DNA of 64,000 nt from Campylobacter concisus (GCA_002092835.1 LVWL01000023.1:20531-84530); one strand, 5' to 3'. Positions 19,443 to 30,387 are shown, counted from the stretch's first letter. The notes: generated by a model from the sequence alone, not told the origin. Made by a program: numbers and translations.

Positions 19443-19838
19443 TTACCAAACCGTACAAAGAACTTCGCCGCCAACGCCAGCTTTACTTGCTTCAATACCG
19501 CTCATAACGCCTTTGCTTGTGCTAACGATAACTGTTCCGTAACCATTTTTAAAACGCTTAATGTCGTCTTTGCCTTGATAAACACGGCGACCAGGTTTTG
19601 AAACCCTTTTAAGCTCGTTTATAACGCTTCTGCCGTACTCATCATACTTTAAAACTACGTTTATAAATTTCTTGTTACCTTCTTCGATAACGTTGTAGCT
19701 CTCTACATAGCCTTTTGCTGCAAGGATAGAAAGAGTAGCCTCAACAACCTTAGAATGAAGCAATTTCGCAGTTTCAAGCTTTCTCATACTTGCATTTCTA
19801 ATGCGTGTTAATCCATCTGATATTAAATCGTTTAACAT
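19443..19838 (-). CDS. rpsH: 30S ribosomal protein S8
   Basis: S8, 131 residues, a central-domain 16S rRNA binder. Begins [20 protein letters not shown] and ends with the conserved [26 protein letters not shown] region and a final Trp. It lies ten bases after rpsN. S8 is the classic translational repressor of the spc operon in E. coli. Confidence 0.97.
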   Translation of the reverse strand: MLNDLISDGLTRIRNASMRKLETAKLLHSKVVEATLSILAAKGYVESYNVIEEGNKKFINVVLKYDEYGRSVINELKRVSKPGRRVYQGKDDIKRFKNGYGTVIVSTSKGVMSGIEASKAGVGGEVLCTVW

Positions 19839-19847
19839 TTCTCTTCC

Positions 19848-20033
19848 TTACCAACTTGCTTTTTTAAGACCAGGTATCAGGCCTTCGTTAGCCATTTTTC
19901 TTAGGCAAACACGGCAAATTCCAAAATCTTTATAAACAGAGTGCGGACGACCGCAGATTTGGCATCTTGTATAGCCGCGAACCGCAAATTTTGGCTTGCG
20001 TGCAGCTTTTGCTATCATTGATTTCTTTGCCAT
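19848..20033 (-). CDS. rpsN: 30S ribosomal protein S14, zinc-binding type
   Basis: S14 of 61 residues, the short zinc form (type Z). The zinc ligands are in [10 protein letters not shown] and [11 protein letters not shown] start at MAKKSM (20033), not at the longer in-frame start inside rplE, because the protein begins this way in relatives. It follows the rplE stop by one base. Confidence 0.96.
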   Translation of the reverse strand: MAKKSMIAKAARKPKFAVRGYTRCQICGRPHSVYKDFGICRVCLRKMANEGLIPGLKKASW

Positions 20034-20034
20034 T

Positions 20035-20580
20035 TTACTTTCCTTTTGCAAACGGCACACCAAATAGCTCTAGCAATTTGAATGCCTCTTTATCATTTTT
20101 AGCCGTAGTAGCAATCGTAATATTCATACCATGAGTTCGTAAAATTTTATCATACTCAACCTCTGGAAACATTAGCTGCTCACTAAGACCGAAGTTATAG
20201 TTTCCACGTCCATCAAAACCATTTTTTGGAAGACCACGGAAGTCTTTAACTCTTGGGAGAGCAACGCTGATTAGCTTATCTAAGAAAGCATACATTTGCT
20301 CTTTTCTCAGAGTTACTTTGATACCAACAGGAAAGCCCTCGCGAACTTTAAAGCCAGCAACTGATTTTTTAGCATCAGTGATAACCGCTTTTTGTCCAGC
20401 GATAAGTGAAATGGTATCAGCCATATTTTGAAGCACTTTCTGATCTTTCGCAGAGTCTCCAGCGCCTACACTGATCACGATTTTCTCAAGCGCAGGGATA
20501 AGCATTGGATTTTTGATGTCAAATTCTTTTACGAGAGCTGGCTTGATAGTTTCGTTAAATTTATCTTTTAATCTACTCAT
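20035..20580 (-). CDS. rplE: 50S ribosomal protein L5
   Basis: L5, 181 residues, binding 5S rRNA and P-site tRNA. Visible landmarks are [37 protein letters not shown] and [20 protein letters not shown]. Five bases separate it from rplX. Confidence 0.97.
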
Positions 20581-20585
20581 ATCTC

Positions 20586-20822
20586 TTATCCTTCAACTTT
20601 CGCGACGTTTGATATATCAATTGGCATCTCTTTATTTACGTGACCACCATTTGGAGTTTTTTCGCTTGGTTTGATAGCTTTTTTAGCTATTTTGCATCCC
20701 TCAACTATAACCTGACCTTTTTTTGCAAGAACTGCTAAAATTTTACCAGTTTTGCCTTTATCGTCACCAGCGATGATCTTAACAGTATCGCCTTTTTTGA
20801 CTTTAAATTTTACATTAGCCAT
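20586..20822 (-). CDS. rplX: 50S ribosomal protein L24
   Basis: L24, 78 residues, an assembly initiator. The KOW motif is [20 protein letters not shown]. Shorter than the E. coli protein (104) but usual for campylobacters. Its first base overlaps the last base of rplN. Confidence 0.96.
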
Positions 20823-21190
20823 TATAAAACCTCCGGAGCTAGCGAAACAATCTTCATAAAGTTAGCATATCTAACTTCACGTCCAACTGGTCCAAAAATA
20901 CGAGTGCCGACTGGCTCTTTTTTGCTATCAAGTATAACAGCTGCGTTCTCGTCGAAGCGGATTAGCGAACCATTATCTCTTTGAACCTCTCTTTTAGTTC
21001 TTACAACAACAGCTTTTACAACCTGTCCTTTTTTGATCTTACCATTTGGAAGAGCTTTTTTAACAGAGCAAACTATGATATCGCCAAGTGTAGCGTATCT
21101 TCTTTTGCTGCCGCCAAGAACTTTTATACACATTAACTCTTTTGCACCGCTGTTATCAGCAACTGCAAGTCTTGTAAAACTTTGAATCAT
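20822..21190 (-). CDS. rplN: 50S ribosomal protein L14
   Basis: L14, 122 residues, at the subunit interface. Starts [21 protein letters not shown] and includes [20 protein letters not shown] and [13 protein letters not shown]. It overlaps rpsQ and rplX by one base each. Confidence 0.98.
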   Translation of the reverse strand: MIQSFTRLAVADNSGAKELMCIKVLGGSKRRYATLGDIIVCSVKKALPNGKIKKGQVVKAVVVRTKREVQRDNGSLIRFDENAAVILDSKKEPVGTRIFGPVGREVRYANFMKIVSLAPEVL

Positions 21191-21441
21191 TACTCAACTC
21201 CCTTTGCCAATACAGCTTTTAAGCGAAAATTCTTGCGAGCTGAAAGTGGTCTGCACTCAACTGCAACAACTGTATCGCCTGCTCTTGTCTCATTTTTCTC
21301 ATCATGAACTAAATACTTCTTAAAGCGTTTTACAAATTTATGGTATCTTGGGTGCATAACGCGTCTTTCTACCAAAATAGTAGCTGTTTTATCTCCAGCT
21401 TTTTGTAAAACAACACCTTGAATTTCTCTTTTTAATGCCAT
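21190..21441 (-). CDS. rpsQ: 30S ribosomal protein S17
   Basis: S17, 83 residues, an OB-fold 16S rRNA binder. I start at [11 protein letters not shown] (21441); a longer frame begins inside rpmC but adds eight residues not expected in the family. Landmarks are [20 protein letters not shown] and [16 protein letters not shown]. Confidence 0.96.
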   Translation of the reverse strand: MALKREIQGVVLQKAGDKTATILVERRVMHPRYHKFVKRFKKYLVHDEKNETRAGDTVVAVECRPLSARKNFRLKAVLAKGVE

Positions 21442-21442
21442 T

Positions 21443-21637
21443 TTACGCCCCTTGTCTTGTTGCACTAATTGCAGTGTTGATCTGAGCTATCTCTTTGCGA
21501 ACAGCACTAATCTCATTAGGGTTGCTTAACTGCATAGTTTTTAGCTTTTGTCTTAAAGTAAATAAAAGCACCTTTTTCTCTTTTAGCAACGCGTTTAATT
21601 CTGCAACGCTCTTATCTTTTAACTCAGTATATTTCAT
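21443..21637 (-). CDS. rpmC: 50S ribosomal protein L29
   Basis: L29, 64 residues, a two-helix protein near the exit tunnel. I prefer the ATG at 21637 ([15 protein letters not shown]) to the GTG six bases upstream. The start lies inside the 3' end of rplP, so the two are translationally coupled. Confidence 0.95.
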
Positions 21638-22043
21638 TTTCACTCTCTCGCGTTACAAATTTTGATTTGAAAGGAAGTTTGTGTAAAGCCAAAGTTAGAG
21701 CTTCACGAGCCAACTCTTCGCTAACACCAGCCATTTCAAATATTATACGACCAGGTTTGATATTCATAACCCACTCTTCAACTCCAGCCTTACCTTTACC
21801 CATACGAGTTTGTAGAGGTTTTTTAGTAAGTGGCTTATCAGGGAAAACCCTAATCCAAATTTTAGCCTGTCTTTTTACGTGACGAGTTAGAGCTTGACGA
21901 GCAGCTTCTATTTGGCGAGAATTTATTCTACCAGCCTCAACAGCTTTAAGTGCAAATTCGCCAGTTGCTAAAGATGCTCCACGAGTCGCATAACCACGGT
22001 TGCGACCTTTCATTTGCTTACGAAATTTAGTTCTTTTAGGCAT
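21624..22043 (-). CDS. rplP: 50S ribosomal protein L16
   Basis: L16, 139 residues, at the A-site tRNA elbow. Starts at [17 protein letters not shown] (22043) rather than two codons earlier. Further landmarks are [21 protein letters not shown] and [13 protein letters not shown]. It overlaps rpmC by 14 bases. Confidence 0.97.
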
Positions 22044-22051
22044 CAACATAA

Positions 22052-22750
22052 TTATTTACCTCTTCTTGCTCTACGTGTTTTCTTAGGCGCCTCTTCTTCA
22101 GTTTTCTCAGGTTGAACACCTTTTTGAAGAACCTCACCTTTAAAAATCCATACTTTAATACCTATGTTTCCATAAGTTGTATGAGCCTCAGCTACACCGT
22201 AATCGATCTTTGCTCTAAGAGTATGAAGCGGAACGCGACCTTCTAGATACCACTCGGTTCTTGCCATCTCAGCGCCACCTAAACGACCAGCAACTGAAAT
22301 TTTGATACCTTTAGCGCCTGATTTTTGAGCACCTTGGATAACTTTTTTCATAGCACGTCTAAATGCGACACGCTTTTCAAGTTGCATAGCTACGTTTTCA
22401 GCAGCAAGTTGAGCTGAAGCTTGAGCTTTTCTTTCTTCTTTGATATTTACATTTACTTCTTTACCGATAAGTTTACTAACTTCGTTCTTTAGGTTTTCAA
22501 CATCTTGACCTTTTTTGCCAATGATGATACCAGGACGAGCTGCAACTACGGTTACACGAAGTTTTTTAGCCGTTCTTTCGATTAGAATTTGGCTAATTCC
22601 TGCATAGTAAAGTTTTTTCTTTAAAAATGCACGAATTTTGTAATCTTCACCGATATTTTCAGGAAGACTTTGTTTGGTTGGAAACCATCTAGATTCCCAG
22701 TTGCGGTTAATTCCTAGTCTAAGACCTATTGGATTTACTTTTTGTCCCAT
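22052..22750 (-). CDS. rpsC: 30S ribosomal protein S3
   Basis: S3, 232 residues, at the mRNA entry site. The KH-type domain has [17 protein letters not shown]; the C-terminal domain has [20 protein letters not shown] and [11 protein letters not shown] charged tail rich in Glu, Lys and Arg ends the protein. Confidence 0.98.
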   Translation of the reverse strand: MGQKVNPIGLRLGINRNWESRWFPTKQSLPENIGEDYKIRAFLKKKLYYAGISQILIERTAKKLRVTVVAARPGIIIGKKGQDVENLKNEVSKLIGKEVNVNIKEERKAQASAQLAAENVAMQLEKRVAFRRAMKKVIQGAQKSGAKGIKISVAGRLGGAEMARTEWYLEGRVPLHTLRAKIDYGVAEAHTTYGNIGIKVWIFKGEVLQKGVQPEKTEEEAPKKTRRARRGK

Positions 22751-22751
22751 A

Positions 22752-23084
22752 TTATGCTTCCTTCTTTTCAGGTTTAGATACTTCTACCATTACATGAGAA
22801 GTAGGTTTGCGAATTTTGCTCGCTGTTCCTCTTGCTCTTGGTCTAAATCTCTTTAATACAGGACCAGCGTCAACGCGGCAACTAGTTACTACAACCTCTT
22901 CTGGCTCAAATCCACCATTTGCTACTGCTGAGCTAATAGCGTTTGCTATAAATTTAGCACCACGATTTGGCATAAATTGCAAGCTTGCAAGCGCTAGCTC
23001 GGCATTCATGCCTTGAACTTCTCTTGCTATAAGTCTTGCTTTTGTAGGAGAAAGTCTTACGAATTTTATAATTGCTTTACTCAT
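22752..23084 (-). CDS. rplV: 50S ribosomal protein L22
   Basis: L22, 110 residues, lining the exit tunnel. Landmarks are [20 protein letters not shown] and the beta-hairpin region [20 protein letters not shown], where macrolide-resistance changes occur; I see no insertion there. Confidence 0.97.
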   Translation of the reverse strand: MSKAIIKFVRLSPTKARLIAREVQGMNAELALASLQFMPNRGAKFIANAISSAVANGGFEPEEVVVTSCRVDAGPVLKRFRPRARGTASKIRKPTSHVMVEVSKPEKKEA

Positions 23085-23095
23085 ATTATCTCCCC

Positions 23096-23377
23096 TTACT
23101 TGCCGATTTTCTTTTGCACTGAGCCTTTGTGACCCTTAAATGTGCGTGTTGGAGCAAATTCGCCAAGTTTATAGCCTATATGATTTTCTGTAACATATAC
23201 AGGAATAAAGCTCTTGCCATTATGAACGTTAAATGTTAGTCCAATCATTTCAGGTACAATCGTGCTACGTCTTGACCAAGTCTTGATTGGTTTGTTATCG
23301 TTTGCATTTTTTGCGGCAATAACTTTTTTCATTACATGATCATCTACGAAAGGACCTTTTTTGAGTGATCTTGCCAT
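23096..23377 (-). CDS. rpsS: 30S ribosomal protein S19
   Basis: S19, 93 residues, of the small-subunit head. Starts [19 protein letters not shown] and contains [21 protein letters not shown] and [12 protein letters not shown], all invariant features. Confidence 0.98.
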   Translation of the reverse strand: MARSLKKGPFVDDHVMKKVIAAKNANDNKPIKTWSRRSTIVPEMIGLTFNVHNGKSFIPVYVTENHIGYKLGEFAPTRTFKGHKGSVQKKIGK

Positions 23378-23379
23378 CT

Positions 23380-24213
23380 CTATTTTCCTTTCCTTCTTGA
23401 AATTATAAGCTTATCGCTAGCTTTTTTACGGCGAGTCTTAGCACCTTTGGTTGGTTTACCCCATGGAGTAACTGGGTGACGGCCTGAATTTTTCTTACCT
23501 TCACCACCACCGTGTGGGTGATCAACTGGGTTCATAGCAGAACCACGTGTTTGTGGGCGGATACCGCGGTAGCGATTACGTCCGGCTTTACCTATAGTGA
23601 TGTTAGCCCAGTCTTCGTTGCCAACTACACCGATACTTGCCATACACTCAGCTAGTACCTGTCTCATCTCGCCACTTGGCATTCTTAAGATAACGTACTT
23701 CTCTTCTTTACCCATTAGCTGAGCATAACCGCCAGCTGAACGAGCTATCTGAGCGCCTTTACCAGGTTTTAGCTCAACGTTATGAACGATAGTACCAACT
23801 GGGATAAATCTTAATTTCATAGCGTTGCCTGGTTTAATATCTAGTGAGCCCTCATCGATAGATGCGATAATGTCGCCAACATTTAGGCCATTTGGTCTAA
23901 TGATATAGCGCTTTTCACCATCTTTATAAGCTATAAGAGCGATACGGCAGTTTCTGTTTGGATCGTACTCGATCGCTTCAACTTTACCTTCTATACCAAA
24001 TTTGCGACGTTTAAAGTCGATGATACGATAAAGTTTTTTTGCACCTGCTTCTTTATGTCTTGAAGTTATACGACCATTGTTGTTTCTACCGCCAGATGCA
24101 GGTAGTTTAACAAGCAAGCTTCTAACGCTTGGTTTAGCTGTTATATCTTCAGAGCTTAGTCCAGTCATATATCTACGACTAGGTGTATATGGTTTATATG
24201 ATTTTATAGCCAT
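23380..24213 (-). CDS. rplB: 50S ribosomal protein L2
   Basis: L2, 277 residues, close to the peptidyl transferase centre. The conserved [19 protein letters not shown] loop is seen as [20 protein letters not shown], and the N-terminal part has [19 protein letters not shown]. Two bases separate it from rpsS. Confidence 0.98.
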   Translation of the reverse strand: MAIKSYKPYTPSRRYMTGLSSEDITAKPSVRSLLVKLPASGGRNNNGRITSRHKEAGAKKLYRIIDFKRRKFGIEGKVEAIEYDPNRNCRIALIAYKDGEKRYIIRPNGLNVGDIIASIDEGSLDIKPGNAMKLRFIPVGTIVHNVELKPGKGAQIARSAGGYAQLMGKEEKYVILRMPSGEMRQVLAECMASIGVVGNEDWANITIGKAGRNRYRGIRPQTRGSAMNPVDHPHGGGEGKKNSGRHPVTPWGKPTKGAKTRRKKASDKLIISRRKGK

Positions 24214-24231
24214 CTTACGCCTCCGTATTTT

Positions 24232-24495
24232 CTAGCTTACGCCTTCAGGTAACTTAACGTAGAATTTCTTTATCTCGTCACGTTGGCCTGCTCTTCCTCT
24301 AAAACGCTTAACCTTGCCGCTAATTCTAAGTGAATTTACGCGAACAGGCGTTACTCCAAAATACTCTTGTAAAACCGCTTTTAAGCTGTTTTTTGTAACT
24401 CTTGGTGAAGTTTGGATAACAACAACGCCTTGTTCTTGAAGGCCTAGAGTTTTTTCTGTATAAATAATTGTTTTGATATCAGTTATATCCGCCAT
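24232..24495 (-). CDS. rplW: 50S ribosomal protein L23
   Basis: L23, 87 residues, at the tunnel exit where signal-recognition particle and trigger factor dock. Reads [20 protein letters not shown] and the loop [20 protein letters not shown]. Slightly shorter than the E. coli protein, as usual in this group. One base separates it from rplD. Confidence 0.95.
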
Positions 24496-24496
24496 T

Positions 24497-25111
24497 TTAG
24501 CCCTCTTTTGTTATAGTTTTTAGTGCAGCTTTTTCAATAATAACCGAACTAAATGTAGAGACAAGATAAGCATTTACCTCATTTGCATCTACTAAATAGC
24601 AGTTTGCTAAATTTCTAAAAGCAAGTAGTGTTTTATCGTCTAGTAAATCTTTAACGATAAGCGTATCTTTTACTTTTAAATTTTTGATGATATTAGCTGC
24701 ATCTTTTGCCTTTCCAGACTCGATTGAGATGCTATCTACTGCGAAAATTTTACCATCTTGTGCTTTTACTGCCAAAGCGTACTCAAGAGCTAGTCTTTTT
24801 TGTTTTTTATTGACTTTTTGAAAATAGTTTTTCTCGTTTGTTGGACCAAATGCAACTGCACCGCCTACCCAAACGTTAGTTCTAGTTGAACCCGCTCTTG
24901 CACCACCACGTCCTTTTTGTCTCCATGGTTTTTTACCACCACCGCTTACAAAAGCACGGCTTTTAGTATGAGCCGTATTTGCTCTTATACCAGCAAGGTA
25001 AGATTTTACATAAAGATATAGGTTGTGCGGATTTACTTCAGCGTAGCTTGCAGGAAGCTCTAACTCGCCTGAATTTTCAAATTTATCGTTTAATACGTGA
25101 ATTTTACTCAT
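24497..25111 (-). CDS. rplD: 50S ribosomal protein L4
   Basis: L4, 204 residues. The extended tunnel loop is recognisable in [20 protein letters not shown] followed by [13 protein letters not shown]. Its ATG overlaps the rplC stop by four bases. In E. coli L4 represses this operon; nothing in this leader shows that directly. Confidence 0.97.
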
Positions 25112-25686
25112 TTTACAATCCTTATTTTACCCATTGCACCATTGTGACCAGGAACGCAACCTTTTACAACTACGATGCCATTTTGAGCGTCAAAGCTTAT
25201 TAGCTCGTTTTTAACAGTAACTTTCTCATTGCCCATGTGTCCTGCCATTTTCATACCTGGTTGAACACGACCTGGCCATTCGCAGTTACCGATTGAACCG
25301 TGGCGTCTGTGGAAACGTGAGCCGTGGCTTTTTGGACCACCACCGAAACCATGTCTTTTTACCACACCTTGGTAGCCTCTACCTTTTGAGTTAAAGCTAA
25401 CTTTTAAAATTTTAGCCTCATTTAATGGTGTAAAGTCTAGGTTTCCAACTTCGCTATTAGCTACTTCAAGCGTAGCAAATTTGTTAAATTCTGCTGTCAG
25501 ATTGTATTTCTTTTGCTGACCAGCGATAGCTTTGTTGTTTGCTTTAGTGTGGGCATACGCTACGATAGCACGTTTGTTTTCGTCGATCTCACATACTTTA
25601 GCCTCAACTAGCTTAAGTAGTGTAACTGGCGTACTCTTCGTGGCAATCGTTCTACTCATGCCTATTTTTTCTACAATATATTCCAT
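25108..25686 (-). CDS. rplC: 50S ribosomal protein L3
   Basis: L3, 192 residues, near the peptidyl transferase centre. Starts [14 protein letters not shown] and has the core [20 protein letters not shown] and the H-rich [20 protein letters not shown]. It overlaps rplD. Confidence 0.97.
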   Translation of the reverse strand: MEYIVEKIGMSRTIATKSTPVTLLKLVEAKVCEIDENKRAIVAYAHTKANNKAIAGQQKKYNLTAEFNKFATLEVANSEVGNLDFTPLNEAKILKVSFNSKGRGYQGVVKRHGFGGGPKSHGSRFHRRHGSIGNCEWPGRVQPGMKMAGHMGNEKVTVKNELISFDAQNGIVVVKGCVPGHNGAMGKIRIVK

Positions 25687-25706
25687 ACTCTTATCCTTTT
25701 GTCCGC

Positions 25707-26015
25707 TTATTTCATCGCACGAACTTCGACATTAACTTCTGGAGCTAGGTCGAGTTTTGTTAGGCTATCTACAGTTTCTGGAGTAGCAGCTACGATGTCA
25801 AGCATACGAGCGTGTATTCTCATCTCAAACTGCTCACGTGAGTCTTTGTTGATGTGTGGAGATTTTAAGACTGTATAGCGTTTGATCTTTGTAGGCATTG
25901 GTACCGGGCCACGAACGTCGGCACCTGTTCGTTTGACAGCTTCTACGATTGCTGCAACAGTGCGGTCTAGAACTCTATGGTCGTAAGCTTTTAGCTTTAA
26001 CCTGATTCTTTCCAT
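25707..26015 (-). CDS. rpsJ: 30S ribosomal protein S10
   Basis: S10, 102 residues, first gene of the cluster. I start at [17 protein letters not shown] (26015), which has AAAGGAAAA upstream; a longer in-frame start is not supported by the family. [20 protein letters not shown] is the conserved middle. Confidence 0.97.
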   Translation of the reverse strand: MERIRLKLKAYDHRVLDRTVAAIVEAVKRTGADVRGPVPMPTKIKRYTVLKSPHINKDSREQFEMRIHARMLDIVAATPETVDSLTKLDLAPEVNVEVRAMK

Positions 26016-26133
26016 GTGTTTTCCTTTAAAAAGAACTTGTCGCAAACTCGCGACCTCTTTACATCAAAATAACCCGCATAGGATCAAGCGATCGTACGAG
26101 CAAAGACGCTTGTCTTTTCGTAAAGAGAACGCG

Positions 26134-26163
26134 ATTTTACAAAAAAGCTATTATAGTTGTCAA
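26134..26163 (-). promoter_or_regulatory. promoter of the ribosomal protein cluster
   Basis: Minus-strand -35 TTGACA (26158-26163) and -10 TAAAAT with an upstream TG (26134-26139), 18 bases apart. The predicted leader of about 110 bases before rpsJ contains short inverted repeats (GTCGC/GCGAC at 26039-26054, CAAGCG/CGCTTG nearby), possibly for autoregulation. The full -35 match is unusual for this genus and suggests a strong promoter. Confidence 0.75.
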
Positions 26164-26272
26164 GAAAAACGCTATTTTTTGATGAATTTTGATTAATTAT
26201 TTCCTTTTAATAAGGAAGATATAAAATTTAAAAAGATAAAATTCCAAGAAATTAAAATTTTAAAGAGAAAAG

Positions 26273-29248
26273 ATGCCGATCTTTAATACAAAATTCTTAT
26301 TAACTCAAGAACAAAATGAGGAAAAGCTTAAGAAGCGTTATTTAAATTTACAAATATATCAAGCAAAAGCTAGTGACATTAAGAGCTTCAAAGAAGAGAA
26401 ATTTCAAACACAGTTTCTAAAAGATATCTTTGAAAACTGCCTTAGCTACACTTTGGACACTACTAATCCTACAACTTTTAACCTTGAGCGCGAGAAAAAG
26501 AACGAAACTGACGGCAAAAAAGCAGATGGGGCGATACTGATAAATGGCGAAGTTAGATGCGTGATCGAGCTAAAAGATCAGACTACACAGCATCTTGATA
26601 AAACTCCGTCCAACCGCGAGCTTAGCCCAGTAGATCAAGCCTTTCGCTATTTTATCTCGCATGAAAATGCCAAATATGTCGTTGTTTCAAATTTTAATGA
26701 ACTGCGTTTTTACATCGGCAATAAAACAACATTTGAAAAATTTGACCTTTTTACAGCAAGCTTTGACGAGTTTAAAAGACTTCATTTACTGCTTAGCTTT
26801 GAGAGCATTAGCACGGATCTGCCGCTAAAGCTAAAAGAAAAATTTGCCACTCACGAGCGTGAAATTTCAAATAAATTTTATAAAGACTTTAGCGCATTTA
26901 GGCTCACTCTTTTTAAAAATATTTGCAAAAACAATACTAGCATTGATAAAAATAGGCTTTTAAGCCTAACTCAAAAACTATGTGATAGGTTTGTCTTTAT
27001 ACTATTTGCCGAAGACCGCGGACTACTAAGACTTCGCACGATAGCCGAGATAAAAGATAAATTTCAAAACCAAGTTACTGAGCTTAGTTTTTATGACTTT
27101 TACAAAATTTACTTTAAAGCCATTGATGAAGGCAGTGAACGTCTTGATATCAAACGCTACAATGGCGGACTTTTTGCCGCAGACACTGAGCTTGATGGGC
27201 TAAAGATAGACGATAGCGTACTTGAAGCACAGTTTTTAAGCGACTATGACTTTTTAAGCGACATCGGTGTAAATATCCTAGGACATATCTTTGAAAGCTC
27301 ACTAAACGACCTTGAAGAGCTAAATGCACAAATAAATGGCAATGAATTTGATGCCAAACAGAGCAAACGTAAAAAAGATGGCATATTTTATACGCCAGAG
27401 TTTATAACAGAATTTATAGTTGAAAATTCGCTTGGTGCGCTTTGTAAAACTAAAAAAGATGAGCTAGGGTTTGATCTAAATGAGCTACTAGCACCCAAAA
27501 ATCCCAAAAAATTAACCAAAGCAGAAAGTGAGATCAAAGACAAAATTTATGCTTACCGCGAGTGGCTTTTATCCCTTAAGATACTTGATCCAGCTTGTGG
27601 CTCTGGTGCGTTTTTAAACCAAGCTTTAGAATTTCTCATTAGCGAGCATGGCGCATTAGACACTTACCGCAAAGTATATGAGGGCGAGGGCTTGGGACTT
27701 TACGATATAGAAAGCACGATTTTAGAAAACAATCTTTACGGCGTAGATATAAATGCCGATGCAGTCGAGATCGCCAGGCTATCTCTTTGGCTCCGCACAG
27801 CTGCAAAAGGACGAGTTTTAACAGATCTTAGTAAAAATTTAGTAGCAGCAAACTCGCTTTTAGAATTTCCTTTTGACTTTAAATTTGATGTCGTTATCGG
27901 CAATCCTCCCTATGTTAGACAAGAGGCGATAAAAGAGCAAAAGCCAGCTCTACAAAAATATAAAGTTTATAGCGGCACGGCTGATTTGTTTGTCTATTTT
28001 TATGAGCTCGGCATTACACACCTGAAAGAAAATGGGCTTTTAGGTTTTATATGTTCAAATAAATTTTTCCGTGCCAGTTATGGTGAAAATTTACGTAAAT
28101 TTATATTAGAAAATATACAAATAACACATATTATTGATTTTGCTGGGGTTAAAGTTTTTGAAGACGCAAGTGTAGATAGTGCGATTACTATTTTTAAAAA
28201 AATAAGAGCCGATGAAAATTCAAAATTTAATTTCCTAGCTTCGAGCACCATAAATTTAAAAACGCAAAAATTTATCCAAATACCACAATCCACACTAAAC
28301 GAAACAAATTTCACTTTTCTTGATAACAGCAAATTTGAGCTAAAAAGCAAGATCGAAAAAGTTGCAAAGCCATTAAAAGATTGGGGTGTGAATATCAACT
28401 ATGGTGTCAAAACTGGTCTAAACGAAGCTTTCATTATTAGTAGCGACACTCGTGATAAAATTTTAAGCACTTGTATTGGAGAAGAAAGGGAGCGGACACA
28501 AAAGCTCATAAGACCGATTTTGCGAGGTCGAGATATAAAGCGTTATGACTATGAGTGGGCTGATCTATGGCTCATTTGCACTTTTCCAGCATTAAAGATA
28601 GATATTGAAAATTTTCCAAGTCTTAAGGGATATTTACAAAATTTCTTGCCTTATATAGCACAAAGTGGCGAAACCATAAATGGTAAAAAATGCCGCAAAA
28701 AAACATCAAATAAATGGTTTGAGACGCAAGATAACATCGCTTATTATGAGGAATTCGAAAAAGAGAAAATTTTATGTGCCAGAATGGTGCAAAGTCCAAA
28801 ATTTGCTTACGATACAAATAATAATATTCCAGACAATACTGCATATTGTATAACTGGCGAAAATTTAAAATTTTTATTAGCCTTTTTAAATTCAACAGGT
28901 GTTTATAAAATTTTTAACTTTTTCTATGCTGGAGGCGGACTTGAAGGCGAAATAAAAATAAATCGCTTAGAAATTTTACCTATCCCACAAATCGCGCCAC
29001 AAAATGAAAATTTAGCAAACGAGATAATAAATTTGGTCGATGAGATTTTAAAAGCCAATGAAAAAATCAAGCTTTACGAGAAGCACATGCCTACTTTAAG
29101 CCTTGATGAAAAGCTAGAAGCCAAAGAAAATATCGACGCACTAAACGACAAAATCAAGGCAAGTGACGAAAAAATAGACAAACTTGTTTTTGAGCTTTAT
29201 GAACTAACAAGCGACGAGATCGCACTTATAACGGGGGGGGGGTTCTGA
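26273..29248 (+). CDS. type IIG restriction-modification enzyme (fused endonuclease and N6-adenine methyltransferase)
   Basis: Single-chain 991-residue enzyme expected to cut DNA and methylate adenine at its site. The N-terminal nuclease shows the PD-(D/E)xK pattern near residues 85-101 (DGAILINGEVRCVIELK). Methyltransferase motif I LDPACGSGAFL is near 437-447 and the catalytic NPPY near 543-546. The C-terminal half holds the target-recognition part and ends in coiled-coil-like helices. A run of ten G (29233-29242) lies just before the stop, so length changes would alter the last residues. The site recognised cannot be read from sequence. Confidence 0.92.
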   Translation: MPIFNTKFLLTQEQNEEKLKKRYLNLQIYQAKASDIKSFKEEKFQTQFLKDIFENCLSYTLDTTNPTTFNLEREKKNETDGKKADGAILINGEVRCVIELKDQTTQHLDKTPSNRELSPVDQAFRYFISHENAKYVVVSNFNELRFYIGNKTTFEKFDLFTASFDEFKRLHLLLSFESISTDLPLKLKEKFATHEREISNKFYKDFSAFRLTLFKNICKNNTSIDKNRLLSLTQKLCDRFVFILFAEDRGLLRLRTIAEIKDKFQNQVTELSFYDFYKIYFKAIDEGSERLDIKRYNGGLFAADTELDGLKIDDSVLEAQFLSDYDFLSDIGVNILGHIFESSLNDLEELNAQINGNEFDAKQSKRKKDGIFYTPEFITEFIVENSLGALCKTKKDELGFDLNELLAPKNPKKLTKAESEIKDKIYAYREWLLSLKILDPACGSGAFLNQALEFLISEHGALDTYRKVYEGEGLGLYDIESTILENNLYGVDINADAVEIARLSLWLRTAAKGRVLTDLSKNLVAANSLLEFPFDFKFDVVIGNPPYVRQEAIKEQKPALQKYKVYSGTADLFVYFYELGITHLKENGLLGFICSNKFFRASYGENLRKFILENIQITHIIDFAGVKVFEDASVDSAITIFKKIRADENSKFNFLASSTINLKTQKFIQIPQSTLNETNFTFLDNSKFELKSKIEKVAKPLKDWGVNINYGVKTGLNEAFIISSDTRDKILSTCIGEERERTQKLIRPILRGRDIKRYDYEWADLWLICTFPALKIDIENFPSLKGYLQNFLPYIAQSGETINGKKCRKKTSNKWFETQDNIAYYEEFEKEKILCARMVQSPKFAYDTNNNIPDNTAYCITGENLKFLLAFLNSTGVYKIFNFFYAGGGLEGEIKINRLEILPIPQIAPQNENLANEIINLVDEILKANEKIKLYEKHMPTLSLDEKLEAKENIDALNDKIKASDEKIDKLVFELYELTSDEIALITGGGF
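29233..29242 (+). repeat. G10 homopolymer tract (possible phase-variation site)
   Basis: Ten consecutive G at the 3' end of the type IIG gene. At G10 the frame ends GGGF-stop. At G11 it would end GGGVLKV-stop. At G9 or G12 it would run on about 27 codons into the next gene, ending at 29330. Poly-G tracts are the usual contingency element in campylobacters. Confidence 0.8.
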
Positions 29249-29292
29249 AGGTATAGCAAAAATTTACATATACATCTTACAAAGGGGAGAAA

Positions 29293-30387
29293 ATGAACCA
29301 ATTAGAGCTTTATTACAATCAGCCGCTTAAATCAAGTAAATTTATCCCCAGAAAATACGAAATCATCTCGCCAAAAACGCTTATAATAGGCGCCATTTCA
29401 AGTGGCAAAACGGCCCTTGTTTATGAGTTTTTGAGCCATTATAAAAGCGAAGAGAGACTTTATGTAAATTTAGACGATCTAAGGATAGACAGAGCCTTAC
29501 TTTTAGCAAATTTGAAAGAATTTTTAGAAAAAAATACCCAGATAAAGGTGCTCGCAGTTGAAAATTTACAAGCTGCTGACCTTGCAAATTTAGGCTTTTT
29601 AAAGGGCGTAACACTTGAAAATATCATCCTTACAAGCAAGGAATTTTCACTCTCACTTGAGGGCTTTGCTCGCATAAATTTAAACTATCTCGATTACGAG
29701 GAATTTATACTATTTTTTAAGAAAAATTTGGACCAAGACCTGTTGTTTAGCTACTTTTTGGCTCACGGCAACGAGATAGCAAGTGCCTTTTTAGACTCTA
29801 GCGAGGTTATAGCGCACTTGCAGCAGCTCTTAAGAGCAAATTTAAGCGAGCAAAGCATTGCGATTTTAAAAGAATGTGCTCCAAAATGTCACGATGTGCT
29901 TAGTACTTTTGGTATCTATAAAAACCTAAAAGAGCAGATGAAAATTTCAAAAGATAGTGTCTATAACACAGTAGCTAGCCTTAATGAAAATGGCTTTATA
30001 GAATTAGTACCAAATTTAGATGAGAGCAGCACGAGCAAAAAGCTCTACTTTACAAATTTTGCACTTCGTAACGCTTTATACCTAAAAAAGGATTTTTTAG
30101 CTGTCTTTACAAATGTCGTTTTTTGCGAGTTGCTTAAATTTAAAGATGAAATTTACTACACAAAAGAGATTGATTTCTTCCTTAATAAAAGGAAGATTGC
30201 GATCATCTGTGTGCCGTTTTCTGCACCAGAGATCATCTTCTTGAAATTTAAAAAACTCCACGCAAGCTTAAAAGAGCTGGGTGTAAGTAAGCTTCAGATA
30301 ATCAGCGTTGCAAACCAAGCTGAGCTTAGCTTTGAGGGCATAAAATGCGAAATTTTGCCATTTTCTAGGTGGAGTCTAGGTTTATAA
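29293..30387 (+). CDS. AAA-type ATP-binding protein (DUF4143-like)
   Basis: A 364-residue cytosolic protein with a Walker A loop GAISSGKTALV near residues 33-43 and a weak Walker B in IKVLAVENLQ. A winged-helix-like stretch follows (KISKDSVYNTVASLNENGFIE, about 218-238). The layout resembles AAA ATPases of the archaeal/DUF4143 group, whose role is poorly known. It has AAAGGGGAGA as ribosome site, 45 bases after the restriction gene, so they are probably co-transcribed. A role in the restriction system is possible but unproven. Confidence 0.7.
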   Translation: MNQLELYYNQPLKSSKFIPRKYEIISPKTLIIGAISSGKTALVYEFLSHYKSEERLYVNLDDLRIDRALLLANLKEFLEKNTQIKVLAVENLQAADLANLGFLKGVTLENIILTSKEFSLSLEGFARINLNYLDYEEFILFFKKNLDQDLLFSYFLAHGNEIASAFLDSSEVIAHLQQLLRANLSEQSIAILKECAPKCHDVLSTFGIYKNLKEQMKISKDSVYNTVASLNENGFIELVPNLDESSTSKKLYFTNFALRNALYLKKDFLAVFTNVVFCELLKFKDEIYYTKEIDFFLNKRKIAIICVPFSAPEIIFLKFKKLHASLKELGVSKLQIISVANQAELSFEGIKCEILPFSRWSLGL

